A model generated the notes under the pieces. The model was not told the origin of the DNA, ran no database searches, and worked only from the letters and a program-made list of their open reading frames with translations. The position numbers were made by a program, and so were the translations under genes. DNA of 64,000 bases from Endomychus coccineus (lineage: Eukaryota; Arthropoda; Insecta; Coleoptera; Endomychidae). The stretch's first letter is position 1, and each line of letters begins with the position of its first letter. This document shows, piece by piece, positions 33,690 to 47,284 of the stretch. The stretch is from NCBI GenBank assembly GCA_958510875.1, contig OY294067.1, forward strand, positions 141,279,846 to 141,343,845, written 5' to 3'.

Positions 33690-34680
33690 CTAAAGTGCCA
33701 AGGAAATGATTCGCATGCATTTGTTGTTTCGCAATTCCAAATATTGTCTGTTGCCCATATCTGTGGTGAATATTTTGCGTCGTTATACATGTAATTTGTC
33801 TTCAAATAACCGTCAAATCTTTCCAATTGTGACAAATAACCAACGTACGGTTCCATGATACGAAAGGTTTTTTGTACCTCGTCTGGACGTAGAAAAGATA
33901 TGCCAAATGTCCATCTGAGCCACATTCCAATTACAGATTGGTTATTCTTGTATTCTCGAACGAGACCAAATTCATGAATTCTCCTGAACCACGCCTGGGT
34001 GAGGTGGAATATACAGCCATGGTTTATCAACCCAGGCCAACGTGATCTCAACTGATCTTGAATTGCCTATTCAAAATCCACAATAACCTTGTATGGAAAA
34101 AATATCCACGGATATTCCCAACATTTATCAATTATTGACCGAAATAAAATGTCGTAAGTTGTTTTTGACAAACAAAACAACAGCGGTATTTATTGTGGTT
34201 TTTCACTCCATGGATGATAAAAAGTTGCTGGAAATGTTGGACACAATACTGAAATGTGCCGTCCATATAGATCGTTGGAATCACTTGGAATGGCTGGAAA
34301 TTCGGATCTTCTTGTGTGAATATATATGCATACCTCCTACGTTGGCCTGCATTAATTGCACGGTCTTTTCTGGATCTATAGTTATCGATCACAGGTAACC
34401 CTTTCCATTTTGCACTTAACATAGATAACATGTTTGAAAATTGGAATAGATAAATTAAAATTAAATCTGAATAAAATAAAAAAATGTTGACGGAAAATTG
34501 AGAAAATAAGTCCAAATAGTAATTGATTGCATAACATATCATGATGATGGGCTTTTTTAAAACAAATCGTTTGTCTATAATTACCTAAATAATCCCCCAA
34601 AAACACAAAAGAATTTATCAGCCGTACCATGTCTATGCTTATATTGAATACCAATTTATATTGAGTTTGGTTCAAGTTGG
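33690..34680 (-). pseudogene. MULE transposase fragment
   Basis: Minus-strand frames 34542-34132 and 34051-33608. The first carries YMDGTFQYCVQHFQQLFIIHG, matching the 'DGTFk..P..F.Qly.iHg' start of the MULE domain, where the Asp is the first catalytic residue. The second carries INHGCIFHLTQAWFRRIHEFG and then TNACESFPWHF, equivalent to the 'GC.FH..qai.R' and 'TNNalEgwH' blocks (here NACE-S instead of NALEGWH). A frame break lies at 34051-34132. The upstream part (34680-34543) may include an intron or decayed sequence. Fragment sits between two inverted copies of PLE family B. Confidence 0.75.
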
Positions 34681-35153
34681 AAAAAAAATCAAAAAAGGAT
34701 AAGATCCTATTTTTTTATTATTTGATGAATTAAAAAAAAATTATTTGCAAAAAAAAAGTGCATTTTAATTTTGTTTTGATCACATGAAAGAAGGTTACGG
34801 GTGCAAGTATGCGTCAGGAAACTCGCGCGCTGGTCGTATACCGACCCCGCGCGCTAGTGGTATAAAAAGAGGATTATTTTTAATGAGGTGCGCGCTAGTC
34901 GTAGATGCCCTATAAATAGAGTAAAGTAGGGTTGAGATTAAGGGATCAACGGAAATTCCAAAAACAGGTAGATCCTAGGAAAGTACAGTATTACATAGTA
35001 AACATAGCAACAATTTGTGAATTAGTGTGATTATAATTTAATATTCTAAGAATTATTTAAAGAGCGGTTTGAAAGACAGTACAGTATTACATAGTGAACA
35101 AGGTAACAATTTATGAATTAGTGTGATTATAATTTAATATTCTAAGAATTATT

Positions 35154-36110
35154 TTAAGAGCGGTTTGAAAGACACATGAAAAGATCACTTTGATATAGGT
35201 CTAACTGATCATTGAGGATATTGTTATTAGAATTTTTGATACCTTCATGAAACTCTATTGATTCTAATGTACTGAATTTAAAACCTCTGGTTTGGTTATG
35301 TAAAATGATTAGGCTATCTAAATTAGGGAAATTATGACCAGTTTGTAGAAAATGATTAGCAAAGGTTGAGTCTGTTTTGTTGAGTCTATACGAGCGAAAA
35401 TATTCTTCGTATCTCAATTTGAAATTACGACAAGTTCTACCTATATGAAAATCATCACAGTCTGGGCAAATCATCTTATAAACTCCAGGTTTTCTATATT
35501 TATTGGTCATGTCTGCGGCGTTGTATATAAGATGGCAAAGTTTATTTTGAGGTTTGAAACTGATTTTAAAATTATGGCGTGATAAAATGTTAGCAATATG
35601 TTCGCTTACTGTACCGAAATATGTCAAAGAGATGAATTTGGTGGTAACATCTATGTGTTTTATACGCGGATAAATTTTATAGGAAGTTAATTGTTGTTGT
35701 TTGCGAGTTATTAGTATTCATTTATTTGATCTACCGGAAAACCATTATTGATAACTATTCGTTCGATCGTGTTCAACTCAATAGTGAGGTGTTCTATTGA
35801 CAATGATATCGAAAATGCTCTATGGATCATTGAGTGATATGCTGCTAATTTATGGCTACGAGGACTAAACGATGAGTTCGGAATAGCGATGTCTGTAAAA
35901 ATGGGTTTCCTGTAGATATTGAAGTTTATTTTATTATGGTCACGTATTAGTGTTAAATCCAAAAAGTTTATTGTTTTATCTTTTTCTGTTTCTAACGTGA
36001 ATTCAATTTTTGGGTGAAGTTGGTTAATAAATGATACAAAGGAATTTAATTGTCTGGATGTGCCTTTGAAGAAGTACAAGTACATTATCTGATGATGCAT
36101 GTAGCATTTC
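35154..36110 (-). pseudogene. PLE family B copy 2: RT C-terminal part and GIY-YIG endonuclease
   Basis: Two minus-strand frames, 36130-35711 and 35627-35154. The first has LNSFVSFINQLHPKIEFTLE, TINFLDLTLIRDHNKINF and SFSPRSHKLAAYHSMIHRA; the second KPGVYKMICPDCDDFHIGRTC, RYEEYF and ANHFLQTGHNFPN. It is truncated near the same RT position as copy 1 (just past YxDD, about 36090). The Tyr of the usual YIG is His here. Frame break near 35700. Confidence 0.8.
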
Positions 36111-36354
36111 CGCTCGTTTAGACTCAACAAAACTGACTCAACCTTTGCTAATAATTTTTTTACAAACTGGTCATAATTTCCCTAGTTTAGATAGCCTAAG
36201 CATTTTACATAACCAAACCAGAGGTTTTAAATTGAATACATTAGAATCAATAGAGATTTATAAAGGTGTCAAAAATTTTATTAAAAATATCCTCAATGAT
36301 CATTTAGACCTATGGCAAAGTGATCTTTTCATGTGTCTTTCAAACTGCTCTTAA
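36111..36354 (+). pseudogene. Inverted 3' coding fragment of PLE family B
   Basis: Forward frame with LQTGHNFPSLDSLSILHNQT and DLWQSDLFMCLSN, the extreme C-terminus of the family B protein. Fused head to head with the minus-strand copy. Confidence 0.75.
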
Positions 36355-36609
36355 AATAATTCTTAGAATATTAAATTATGATCACACTAATTCACAAATT
36401 GTTACCTTGCTTAATATGTAAAAACTGTACTGTCTTTCAAACCGCTCTTTAAATAATTCTTAGAATATTAAATTATAATCACACTAATTCACAAATTGTT
36501 GCTATGTTTACTATGTAATATTGTACTTTCATATGATCTACCTATTTTTGGAATTTCCGTTGATCCCTTAATCTCAACCCTACTTTATTCTACTCTATTT
36601 ATACTTGAA

Positions 36610-37466
<857 letters not shown>

Positions 37467-37699
37467 AAATGTTAAAGAGAACATTAAGTGATAACCTTTC
37501 TCTACCCTGAATTGATCATTCGGAGCAGAAACAGGTACACTTGTAAACGTTCTTTTTTCGATGTGGAAAACAATTTATTCTGCCTTCCGAAAGCCCTTGT
37601 AGCAATGCGAAACCGACCGAACGTCCAACGAACAAACGCTTGAACGTTATGAACCAGCTCCTTGCAATTGATAATAATCTATGCCCAACAACCAAGAGT

Positions 37700-38115
37700 A
37701 GACCCGAGGATACATTTTAAGATTCGAATAGCATCCCGAATATTTTCGGTGCTAGTAGACACAGGGTCTGTTGGATCATATATAAACAATTAAGTGGCCG
37801 ATAATTTTTCTGGATCGAATGTTCCACAATGGGGTTTCAAACAAAATGTTTACTTAGCCAACGGAACCACTATTCGAATCAATGACGGATTTTACATCCG
37901 TTGTATAGTGGAAAAGCAAGAAAAGGAGGGACATGTTCTTCCCTTACCAGGCATGATGTCCCATTGGGAATAGCTATATAAATGGCAGGACACTATCGAT
38001 CTTTGATGGCCAGGTACTCCCGTGAATGTTGTAAATACCCAGACCGAGACAGTAGGTAGTATTTTTTAATTGGAAGCTATGCAGGGCGACAAATTGAAAA
38101 CCTTTCTGAAACATG
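37700..38115 (+). pseudogene. Ty3/gypsy protease region and pol linker
   Basis: Forward reading from about 37715: RIFSVLVDTGSVGSYIN, one stop, then VYLANGTTIRINDGFYIRC. DTGS is the aspartic-protease active-site loop and the following block is the flap side. After 38060, EAMQGDKLKTFLKHEL matches the linker just before RT in this gypsy clade. The linker is interrupted at about 38115 and resumes at 40042. Confidence 0.65.
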
Positions 38116-40041
38116 AATTAATCATTAAACCTGTTTTTATTTAGAGATACCTTCGTTGAAAGTATATCAATTAGGGAAGTGATAATCTATATAAGACCTA
38201 TGTAATACTGAAATCGATATCTCTGATGCTTAAAGTCTTTGAAAAAGGTATGTGAATAATTTTAAAGATATCTAATTTGCATCCTGTAGAGTAATTGCTT
38301 AACATATTTTATTATGATCATTAATTGTCCCAATTAGATCAACCTATAAATGATACTTACATACACCTGCTTTCTTCAACATTTTAGTCGAGATCACTTG
38401 AATTTGAAATTCTTGGCAATTCGGTTTTTCTTACTCAATATACTTAATTCTTTTCTCACGTTTTCATTTTTTTTACTCTCACGAGTAAAAGTAACTCTTA
38501 TCGAGTTCCGTTAATTGTGTGGATTTGCTCGTAAAATTGGTAGAAATACCACGTACTTTGAACTGGTCAGGCTGTAGTAGAAAATATTGGTTCAAATTAA
38601 ATCGTTACACCCAATAAACTCTAATTCCACGGGTCCATATTTACAGTCTGTCAGATAATTCGAATAAAGTGAGATAATTATCTCTTTTTCTGAATAACCG
38701 TAATCGAGGGTCCTACCGTTCCGAATCGATAGCGCATTGCGAATCAATCAATTCAATATCTTTTTAAATAATCATATTTCTAAATCTCGGTTAAATTCAT
38801 CAAATTGGAAATGTTATATCTTAATACTTGACATCATTCAATTTAACCATAGTTCCCTCTATAATCTTGTTTGGCTTCACCTGTTTGATAATTTAGCTCT
38901 TAACTTTGCTTTTATTCTGATATTCAAAACCACCATCACTAACAGACATTCTGCAACCTATTAGTATTGATCCCCTTGTATATTTCTCTCTTCTTCGACA
39001 GGTGAATTCATTTACCACCAACAAGGCAGTTTCACATGGGAGTACCTTTTCTACTGCATAGTTGCGTAATTTATTATCATGATGATTTAGATGTGGTCCA
39101 TAATTCATAGAGTAGTAATAAATAATAATTTCCACAATTATTATTGTTTTTTGATATGTTTACGTTGTTTTTTTGTTTGTTCAAGTGTTTCCGACCGAAT
39201 CTTCAAAAGTTATCAGTGGACTGTATACGATAACTGTGGATGTCAATGTATTTTACATCACTCCAACGATTTCTATAACAACCACGAATCCTTAATAGCT
39301 TTAAGAAAAATACAACACATACCTCGCCTTCCGCAATATTCCGCCGATTATGGGTATTACATACAACCTGAAATAGCAGAGAGCAGTGGAAACTTATCCT
39401 TCGGGCTCGAAGCTACTAGCCCTAGGAGATTCATGGAAGACTTAAATGATGATTTGGGAGCGGAAAACAATCAATATAATTGAATACGGGATGGCCTCTT
39501 ACTTTCCAGTCGTTTCTGTGATTCTGGTTCTTCAACTTGTGCCCAGCAGATCGTATGCTACGTGACAACTTAAAACGTTGAAGATGACAATATGATATTG
39601 AGAAGATTAGTAAACACCTGTAGCTTTTCGTACCGATTCTTCCAATTACTTTCATTCGTTTCACAGCACATCAATCGTTCCGCGAGGAAATAGAATTAAT
39701 CTTCCACGACAATTAGGCTGATTACAACAGAAGATCCGGACCAACCGGTTTTCACGTTCGTCCTTCTTTCAAATTCACAGTTACGAATTAATATTTTATC
39801 GATTGTTTTCTATATGCTTGTTTTATTTGCCGAACCTGTATTGCTTATTATTTTTCAATTAACAGATTGAAATATACCTTTTAGGCTCTTGATGGCCTCC
39901 TAAGAATTGTTAGTTAAAGGGAAATATGGTAATTATCAACTTTGGTTATTTTAAGGCCAAACATTGTTGAGCTAGACAGGGAAAATTATTTGTATTTCAT
40001 TCATACTAGAAATTATTGTTTAAATAAATAGCGTAATTGAA
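38116..40041. other. ~1.9-kb insertion splitting a gypsy pol gene
   Basis: Sequence between the two halves of the pol linker. On the minus strand a TGTAACGATTTAATTTG block at about 38608 recalls an LTR start but no partner was found. A 130-codon forward frame at 39091-39483 has no recognisable motif. Identity unknown. Confidence 0.45.
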
Positions 40042-40713
40042 AATTACGTTTTAGTGCTAAAGGTTGTACGCCGCTATAAACACAAGATTAAGCTAAAAGA
40101 TCCCACCCCGATTAAACAACGACATATACCATAGAATCCCGTGATGCAGCAGATTATGGACGAAGAAGTTGATAAAATGTTGAAAGAATGGGTAATTGAG
40201 CCATCTAGCGGTTCATGGAGTTTGCGGATCATTCTCAAATAAAAAAAAAGGGAGTCAGCATCGGTTTTGTACAGACTTCAGGGAGGTCAACGCTTAATAA
40301 AAAAAGGACGTTTGCTTATCGTTTGCCATTTATTACGGCTAGAGGCAAAATACATGTCAAGGCTTTGGCAGATCCCTCTATTACCCCCAAAACGCAAACC
40401 CCTTACCGCCTTTACCGTACCCGGTCAGGGTCTGTATCAGTTCACAGTCATGCCATTCGGGTTACATTCAGCACCGGTCACGTTCCAGCGCCTACTGAAT
40501 AAAGTAATAGGAACCGACATTAAACCGAATGGATATCCCTATATCGATAATACCATAGTAGTAAGCAAGAAGTTTCAGGATCATTTGTCTCATTTGAAGC
40601 AAGTATTTCAAATATTGGGGATGGTCAAATTACAGATCAACGTGAAGAAATTCCTCTCATGTAAACTGGAAATGCAATACTTAGGCCATGTAGTGGGAAA
40701 AGAAGGAAAGTAG
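40042..40713 (+). pseudogene. Ty3/gypsy reverse transcriptase fragment
   Basis: Starts with HKIKLKDPTPIKQRHIP, continues VDKMLKEWVIEPSSGSW, then in a shifted frame KPLTAFTVPGQGLYQFTVMP and FGLHSAPVTFQRLLNKVIG. The active-site box is YIDN where Y-x-D-D is required, so the second Asp is lost. It stops at LGHVVGKEGK, the position just before which the pol remnant at 17095 begins. At least two frame changes (near 40215 and 40267). Confidence 0.82.
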
Positions 40714-41831
40714 GTATTCTGACAATTGGGGCAGACAGTTCCAGAGAGTATTATGAGATGTTGATAAGCATAGTCACTGTATTACCGGCCGAGAGGTCAC
40801 ATTTCATTGTATTACAGGTTGAGAGCTATAGAGGTACTGGTCGGAAGGTCTAGAGGGCGCTGAGGTGACAGGTCACCGTATTACCAGCTGAAAGGTCTCT
40901 GATAATATTCACGAGGTCTGGAGGGTGCTGGATTACTGTTCTCCAGGTCACTGGTCTGAAGGTTCGGAATACTGCTAGATATATCATAGAACTATGGAGC
41001 ATAGAATGTGAGGTCATACAAAAATCTAACCTGTGCCATAGAACTTGAGGGTTGAGCATAGGTGGGGTGAAATGACGTCTGTATGGTCTGTGTTAGCGAG
41101 TGTATACTAAAGGATAAGCTGCCATGGCGTCTACGTCTGTATGAACTATGATGTCTGCCATTGGAACTCTCGAGAGAAAACTAGCGGCCGGCCGACACCG
41201 GCAGTAGCTTCGGCTATCAACATCCTTCGCGCGGGTCTCGAGATAAGTAACCCTTCGGGGCGAAACTAACAGTTGCCACTGCAAAAGATCCGCTGAATTG
41301 GGCACCACATACATTTCACCACTCAAACCACGATACGGTGTCTTCTTATTCCAGAGTGCTGGTCGGAACGGATTCACAGATGGTAGACACATGCGGAAGG
41401 CCAAACTTGAACGAGTGGGGCGATAAAAGGTGCCTCTGCGAAACGTCAGGTAGGTAAACGGTGCACCACTTAACGTTTACTCATAACAACCACGGCGCAG
41501 TGCCTTCCCATCCCAGATGTCGGAACGTATTCACGGCCGGCCGTGGTAGACATATGCTTTAGGCTATTTGAACGAAGCCGAAAGGTTACTCGTTCACGTT
41601 CCTGGTAAAATAGGTAACACCAGCAGGACGAGTTGGATATAGTCCAGAAATGGCAATTATATAGTATAACAAGCAGTGCCCTTAGAAGTGTTTAACTAAA
41701 GTAGTCTTCCCAGGCGGAGGGCGAAAAAACAACTGCCTCTTCATGGGTAAGTGCTGAACCACATTGCTTTACTCCTGAAACCCCCCGGGTCAACGCTTCC
41801 TATCATGGGTTTCTGGGTAATGGATTCGTCA
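40714..41831. other. Unassigned DNA with weak internal repetition
   Basis: GTATTAC(C/A)GGC-type and AGGTC-type phrases recur at 40780-40930, and two loosely related ~130-bp blocks lie at 41354-41480 and 41490-41640 (GTCGGAACG(G/T)ATTCAC, GGTAGACA(C/T)ATGC). This may be an LTR or leader of a gypsy element, but no paired copy is present. Confidence 0.35.
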
Positions 41832-42654
41832 AAATGTTCGGGAAAGCACTCCGAACCAGAAGACCCCATTTTTAACACGCGCATTTGTTATCCCTATTTG
41901 TTAATCAACAATTAAGCCTCTTATTCATTGTTGATTCGGAGCGATAATCAACTCATGTATTTAACGAAAAAATATGAAAGGAAACTGGCTGCAAATCGTT
42001 ACTCGGGGGGGTTTCAAGATCGCTGATCACGAATCCGTTGACAGACTCGGAAAATTCGAGAAACTCGATATTTTCATGGAAAATTAGAACCAAAATCTGT
42101 AAACGGTGCATCACTAGCATAAAAAAAATCACTCGGAGATTTTCGAGGTCGCCGATCACGATTCTGTTGTCAGAACCGGAAAGTTCCACATATTTGGCTG
42201 GAAAACTCGGCATTTTCATGGAATTTTTCTACAAAAATCTGCAAGTGTTGCAACACGAGGGTAAAAAAATTCACTCGGGGGGTTTTCGAGGTCACTGATC
42301 ACGAATCCATTGTCAGAATCGGAAAGTTCGGGAAAAATCGCACATGCGCACAGCTGATTGATGTAGTTGATCTGTGGAGGATACAATATCCCAGTAAACT
42401 CATCTTTCTTTTTGTAATTTCCCATGAAAATGTCGAGTTTTCCCGAATTTTCCGATTCTGACAACGGATTCGTGATCAGCGACCTCGAAAACCCCCGAGT
42501 AACGATTTCCGGCAATTTCCTTTCATATTTTTCTGTCAAATACATTAGTTAATTATCTCTCCAAATCAACAATTAATTGGAGGTTTAATTATTAATTATC
42601 AAATATAATAGCAAAAGCGCGGGTTCATAACGAGGTCTTCTGTCCCGAACATTT
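41832..42654. mobile_element. Non-autonomous TIR element with internal tandem repeats
   Basis: About 185-bp imperfect inverted arms (41832-42015 and 42480-42654) start AAATGTTCGGGA. Between them are about 2.5 direct copies of a ~130-bp unit (starts near 42003, 42130, 42270: TCACTCGG(G/A)...TTTTCGAGGTCGC...GATCACGA) and one inverted copy (42405-42500). No coding capacity. No clear target duplication. Confidence 0.75.
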
Positions 42655-42889
42655 AGTAGTGGTTGCAATAATATTTCGTGTTTGGTTATGAAAAGATTTT
42701 CTTTAGAAAATTTTAAATGCATTGATCTAGTTATAAAAGGTGATATTGGTACACAGTCGTGCCATTGGGAGAGTATATGTTAAGATACCTAATGTCGATA
42801 TAGCAGCCATCGCCTGTGTTGATTGTACCAGATGAAATTTAGCTCACTTTGATGACCATAGGTAGATCTTTCATCCATTAAATTAAAAC

Positions 42890-44390
42890 TGTTGCTGAGT
42901 CAGCATCCAGTTTTCGCAATTCATAACTCCGAATATGTTACTGAAGTGCACACTGATTCCTCAAAATGGTGAATTTTCGATATACTTATCCAAATTCAAT
43001 TAGATAACACGTTATATCCAATAGCATATATGAGAAGATAAACGATTATATCATTCTTATGAATTGGAAACGTTAACAGTTGTAGAAAGTTTGAGAAAGT
43101 TCAAAATATATTTATGGGGAAAAGAGTTCACCATTTTAACTAATTGTAATGATGCTTTGAGATTAACTTGGACGATGAAAAAGCTGACCTCAGGGTCGGT
43201 AGGTGGTGGTTATTAGTACGAGATTTTTCTTTTGAAATTGAGTAGGGTACCGTTAGAAGTATCAATTATACACATTGAAGAATGTGATTGTGTTGACGTA
43301 CAACAAGCCAGTGATGACCATATTCAGAACATTATCAGAAATGTGAATGAAAAAAATGAAAGTTTCAGGAAATATATGATGATTGATAGAAATTTGTGTA
43401 AGTTAATCAACAATGAACCAAGAATTGTTTTGTCGAAGTCTTCTAGGTGCCGGATGTTACAGATTTATCATGATGTAAACGGATTTGGGTCTGGAGAAAA
43501 CCATGGAAGCAATTAGAAAGATATATTGATTTCCTAAAATGAAACGATTCATTGAAAAATATACGAAAGGTTGTATTTCATGTCAATATACTAGGCGCAA
43601 AACTGGGAAAGGTGAAGGATATTTGAATCCAACACAAAAAGTTGGATTGCCATTTCATAGTATTCATATAGATACTTGGTACTGTTTTGTAGAAGTCATA
43701 GCGGAAATGCGTATTTCATTGTTTTAGTTGACGGTTTCACAAAATTCAGCTGGCTCGAACCTGTGCCTGTTACTAGTGCATGATGCAAAATCTTATAAAA
43801 TGTTTGGTATTCCTACTAGGTTTGTGAGTGATAGAGGAAAGGCTTTCACAAGTTTATTGTTTAAGAATGTCCTGTCAACTCCTAGTGGCAATGGCCAAGT
43901 AGAGCGTATTATTAGCACAGTGTTAGTTTTCTTTAGCTGCTTATACGGGAAATGACCAGTAGATCTACTGCAGAGCGGATTAAATACGACAATTAATAAA
44001 ACAACCAATAAAACACCAATAGAATTAAAATATGGATATCGTCCTCGTATCTGGAAAGAAGGAAGACGCATCGAACAACAACCATCCGATGTCGATTAAT
44101 TAAGAGAAGAGGCCAAACAGACATGTGATGTAAATTCTTGAGTAACAAGGAATCAACGAAAAAAGAGAAAAGTGACTCATACGTATCAAGTTGAAGATTT
44201 AGTTTCAGTTGAAAGGAAGATTCTACGAAAAGGGATTAAATTATTACCAAAATTTGCAGGGCCATACAAGATTATCAAAATTTAGGCTGTAAGATACTAA
44301 CTCGGGCCGTGAATCCATGTAAGAAAGGTAGAGCGTATACAGGTGTTGTAGCTTGTGATAAATTGGAACTTTGGAGAGGAAGATATGAGT
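42890..44390 (+). pseudogene. Ty3/gypsy pol remnant: RNase H and integrase
   Basis: Forward reading begins with HPVFAIHNSEYVTEVHTDSS and TLYPIAYMRR (RNase H), each broken by stops. The integrase follows: FIEKYTKGCISCQYTRRKTG (Cys pair of the HHCC finger), LPFHSIHIDTWYCF (first Asp), FGIPTRFVSDRGKAFTS (second Asp) and GNGQVERIISTVL (Glu). After more stops comes LLPKFAGPYKIIKI, a GPY/F-like C-terminal block. Many stops and frame changes. It differs from the elements at 13989 and 62450, so it is another lineage. Confidence 0.8.
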
Positions 44391-44443
44391 GATGACATTT
44401 GGGAAGCAGGAAGTGGTTGTGAAGAACTTTCGCAGTGAGTATG

Positions 44444-44660
44444 TTTTGATTTGAAAGAAATTCTTAGGTTCTGAGTTGAAAGAAATTTTTAGGTTCTGAG
44501 TTGAAAGAAACTCTTAGGTGTTGAGTTGAAAGAAACTTCTAGATTTTGAGTTAACAGAAACTCTTAGGTTTTGAGTTGAAAAAACCTCTTTTAGATTCTG
44601 AGTTGTAAGAAACTCTTAGGTTTTGAGTTGAAAGAAACTTTTAGGTTTTGAGTTGAAAGA
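44444..44660 (+). repeat. 25-bp minisatellite, about 8 copies
   Basis: Units of GAGTTGAAAGAAACTCTTAGGTTTT with scattered changes, between the gypsy remnant and the LINE fragment. Confidence 0.85.
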
Positions 44661-44669
44661 GATGGAGAT

Positions 44670-45370
44670 ATGATAATAGAAGTGTCTACAATACATGAAT
44701 ATACGCGTTTCAGATATATTTCCGGGAAGGTCATTCACATACAAAAGAAATTTCAGTGAGCCCAGAACCATGTGGTGTCTTCCTTCAGTGAGTACCATTC
44801 AGAGACAGTCTTATCAATTTTGATAATGAGTTCCCTATTAGAAAGGTACGATATGATCCAATCATTAATGGTAGGTACCTCGTATTCTCAGAGCATTAAG
44901 TTTATTCGCCAAAAATGTCAAGTTCAGGATGTCGAATGCCCGAATGAAAATCAAAAAATACTTACATCACGCATTCATCAATATCCAGTTTGTCATTTAT
45001 GTGCTGAACAAACTGTATTGTACTATTATCGGTGGATATGCCAGACCGAAAGTCATATTGGCAAAGATTTAATTCATTCAGAAAATTGTTTATGTGATTA
45101 AAAATTGCTTTATCAAATATTTTTGAAAATACGCTTATTGAAGAAATTGGGCGATAATTTTCTAGTTTGAGCTGATCACCTTTTTTAAATACCTGAATAA
45201 TTGTGGCTACTATGAGTGTGTGGGGTACTGGATGATTTCCACAGACTTATTTAATAGTATGGCAAATATTGGAGCAGCTGCTTATTTACAGGTTTTTATT
45301 AATTTGATTGGAACCTCGTCTATAGTTTTATCATCGGCAATTTTTTTATTCAATTATTTTTTGAATAATT
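44670..45370 (-). pseudogene. Non-LTR retrotransposon reverse transcriptase fragment
   Basis: Minus-strand reading: VPIKLIKTCK, a stop, AAAPIFAILLNKSVE, then KKGDQLKLENYRPISSISVF (RT block 1-2), HINNFLNELNLCQYDFRSG, TDNSTIQFVQHINDKLD, and finally LGSLKFLLYVNDLPGNIS, matching the 'QGSvLGPLLFLlYINDlp' block. Palm residues are lost and stops are frequent. APE-type LINE of the Jockey/CR1/Rex supergroup is likely. Confidence 0.75.
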
Positions 45371-45429
45371 CATATTTTGATCAATGTCAGACTTTTCCAA
45401 AGCCAGCTCAGAGAATGCAATATATATTG

Positions 45430-46560
45430 CCCTTGTCTGCAACGCAACTGTAGTAATGGACATCAGAGAGTACGACGACAAAATTCAAACACTATTACAA
45501 GATGACACTTACCAACGGATAGCCACTGACCCCACTACGTACCTGGAGAAAACCACCAGAACGAAAATCAAGGTAATCCAAATCGACAAAGAAGAACAAC
45601 AGAGATTAATACCAAGAGAGAAATCGTTGGAGTGCCCGCAAATGTACGACCTTCCTAAGATCCATAAAGAAGGAGCTACACCAAGGCCTATCGTCAGTTC
45701 GATAGGTTCACCTCTACAAGAGCTCGCAAAATTTCTAGCAAAGAAGCTACAATTCTATGCCGAAGAAGCCGAATCTTACGTGAAGAACGCAAGCCACTTC
45801 ATCGAACGCATAAAAGCTTCGACATCGTATCTCTCTTCACTAATATCTCAATCGATAAGGCCGTCGAAATTATCCAGCAGAAATACCAAATACGAAAGGA
45901 CATCATCGAACTAACCAAACACTGCCTCAAAAATACGTACTTCATCTACAAGGACCAAAGATACAAACAAATTGAAGGAGCACCGATGGGATCACCCTTA
46001 TCCCCAGTAATAGCCAACCTGTTTATGACAGACTTTGAAGAACGAGCCATCCAAACAGCCAGCCAAAAACCAAAACTATGACTACGATACGTAGACAATA
46101 CGTTTGTCTTCTGGACCCACGGACAAGCCGCACTGAGAAAATTTCTGAGCTACATAAATAGATTTCACGAGAAAATCAAGTTCACAATGGAGATCGAGAA
46201 GGACAACCAACTACCCTTCCTAGATGTTCTTGTGAGCAAGAGAAACGGCAGAATAGGACACCATATACAGGAAACCAACACACACGAATCGTTTCCTGAA
46301 CTGCAAAGATTGCGGAGGAAGCTACATAAGACAAACTAACAGAAGAATCAACATTCGACGCGAAGAACACCGCAATGCAGTCGCAAAGCAAGAAACAATA
46401 TCATCACTTGCCGAAAATGTGAGAAAAACATGAAATCGATTTTGACAACACCCGAGTCCTAGCCAGCCTGGAGCACAAAACCGAACGCATCATAAGAGAA
46501 GCTATCAAAATCGAGAAGCGACCTTCAAATCTTAATACGAGGGATGATACCACTGCTTGG
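45430..46560 (+). pseudogene. Penelope-like element, family C, RT with decayed GIY-YIG
   Basis: Forward coding: NATVVMDIREYDDKIQTLL, MYDLPKIHKEGATPRPIVSS, after a frame change SLFTNISIDKAVEIIQQKYQ, GAPMGSPLSPVIANLFMTDF, and RYVDNTFVFWTHGQAALRKF, where YVDN replaces YVDD. Then QLPFLDVLVSKRNGRIGHH. The endonuclease is present only as scrambled pieces (CKDCGGSYIRQTNRRINIRR-like reading, about 46295-46375). The protein is clearly a paralogue of the family D protein at 50208 but diverged. Confidence 0.8.
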
Positions 46561-46629
46561 AAACCAGCCCTTCAACCACCCAGGAGAACAGTCAACCAGA
46601 CTTATTAAACCAATCTACAACAACGCGGA

Positions 46630-47125
<496 letters not shown>

Positions 47126-47284
47126 TATATATATATACATATTCTTTTGTTGACATTCTTGAACCATTTGTAATATTTGTATATTTTCTTGGTATATTGG
47201 TTGGTTTTTATTTCATTATCAGTATATATATGTTTTCTTGGTATATTGGTTCGTATATATACTGATAATGAAATATAAATTCTG

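Larger units (their letters stand above)
28418..33690 (+). mobile_element. Penelope-like element, family B, copy 1, interrupted by gypsy LTR block
   Basis: Both ends carry the same terminal repeat in opposite orientation: 28418-28580 plus 32287-32395 on the left, and 33571-33686 on the right (reverse complement). Between them lie an inverted 3' coding fragment (32400-32645, minus) and a forward RT-to-GIY-YIG frame. The terminal repeat contains about two copies of a ~95-bp unit that starts ATTCTAAGAATTATTTAAAG. I saw no clear hammerhead core in this family. Confidence 0.75.
34915..36605 (-). mobile_element. Penelope-like element, family B, copy 2
   Basis: Mirror of copy 1: a terminal repeat (34915-35150) that matches 28430-28580 plus 32287-32400, a minus-strand coding part, an inverted 3' coding fragment on the right (36111-36354, plus), and the terminal repeat again in reverse (36355-36605). 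Confidence 0.75.

Noticed and set aside
38590..38625. LTR start (TGTAACG...) on the minus strand
   Set aside because: Only the first seven bases match the gypsy LTR family, and no second end or coding partner was found.
41420..41460. GCGAAACGTC near 41,447 as another hammerhead
   Set aside because: No CTGANGA core at the right distance and no stem II hairpin.
44444..44660. Regularly spaced 25-bp repeats as a CRISPR array
   Set aside because: Units are contiguous with no spacers, and the genome is eukaryotic.
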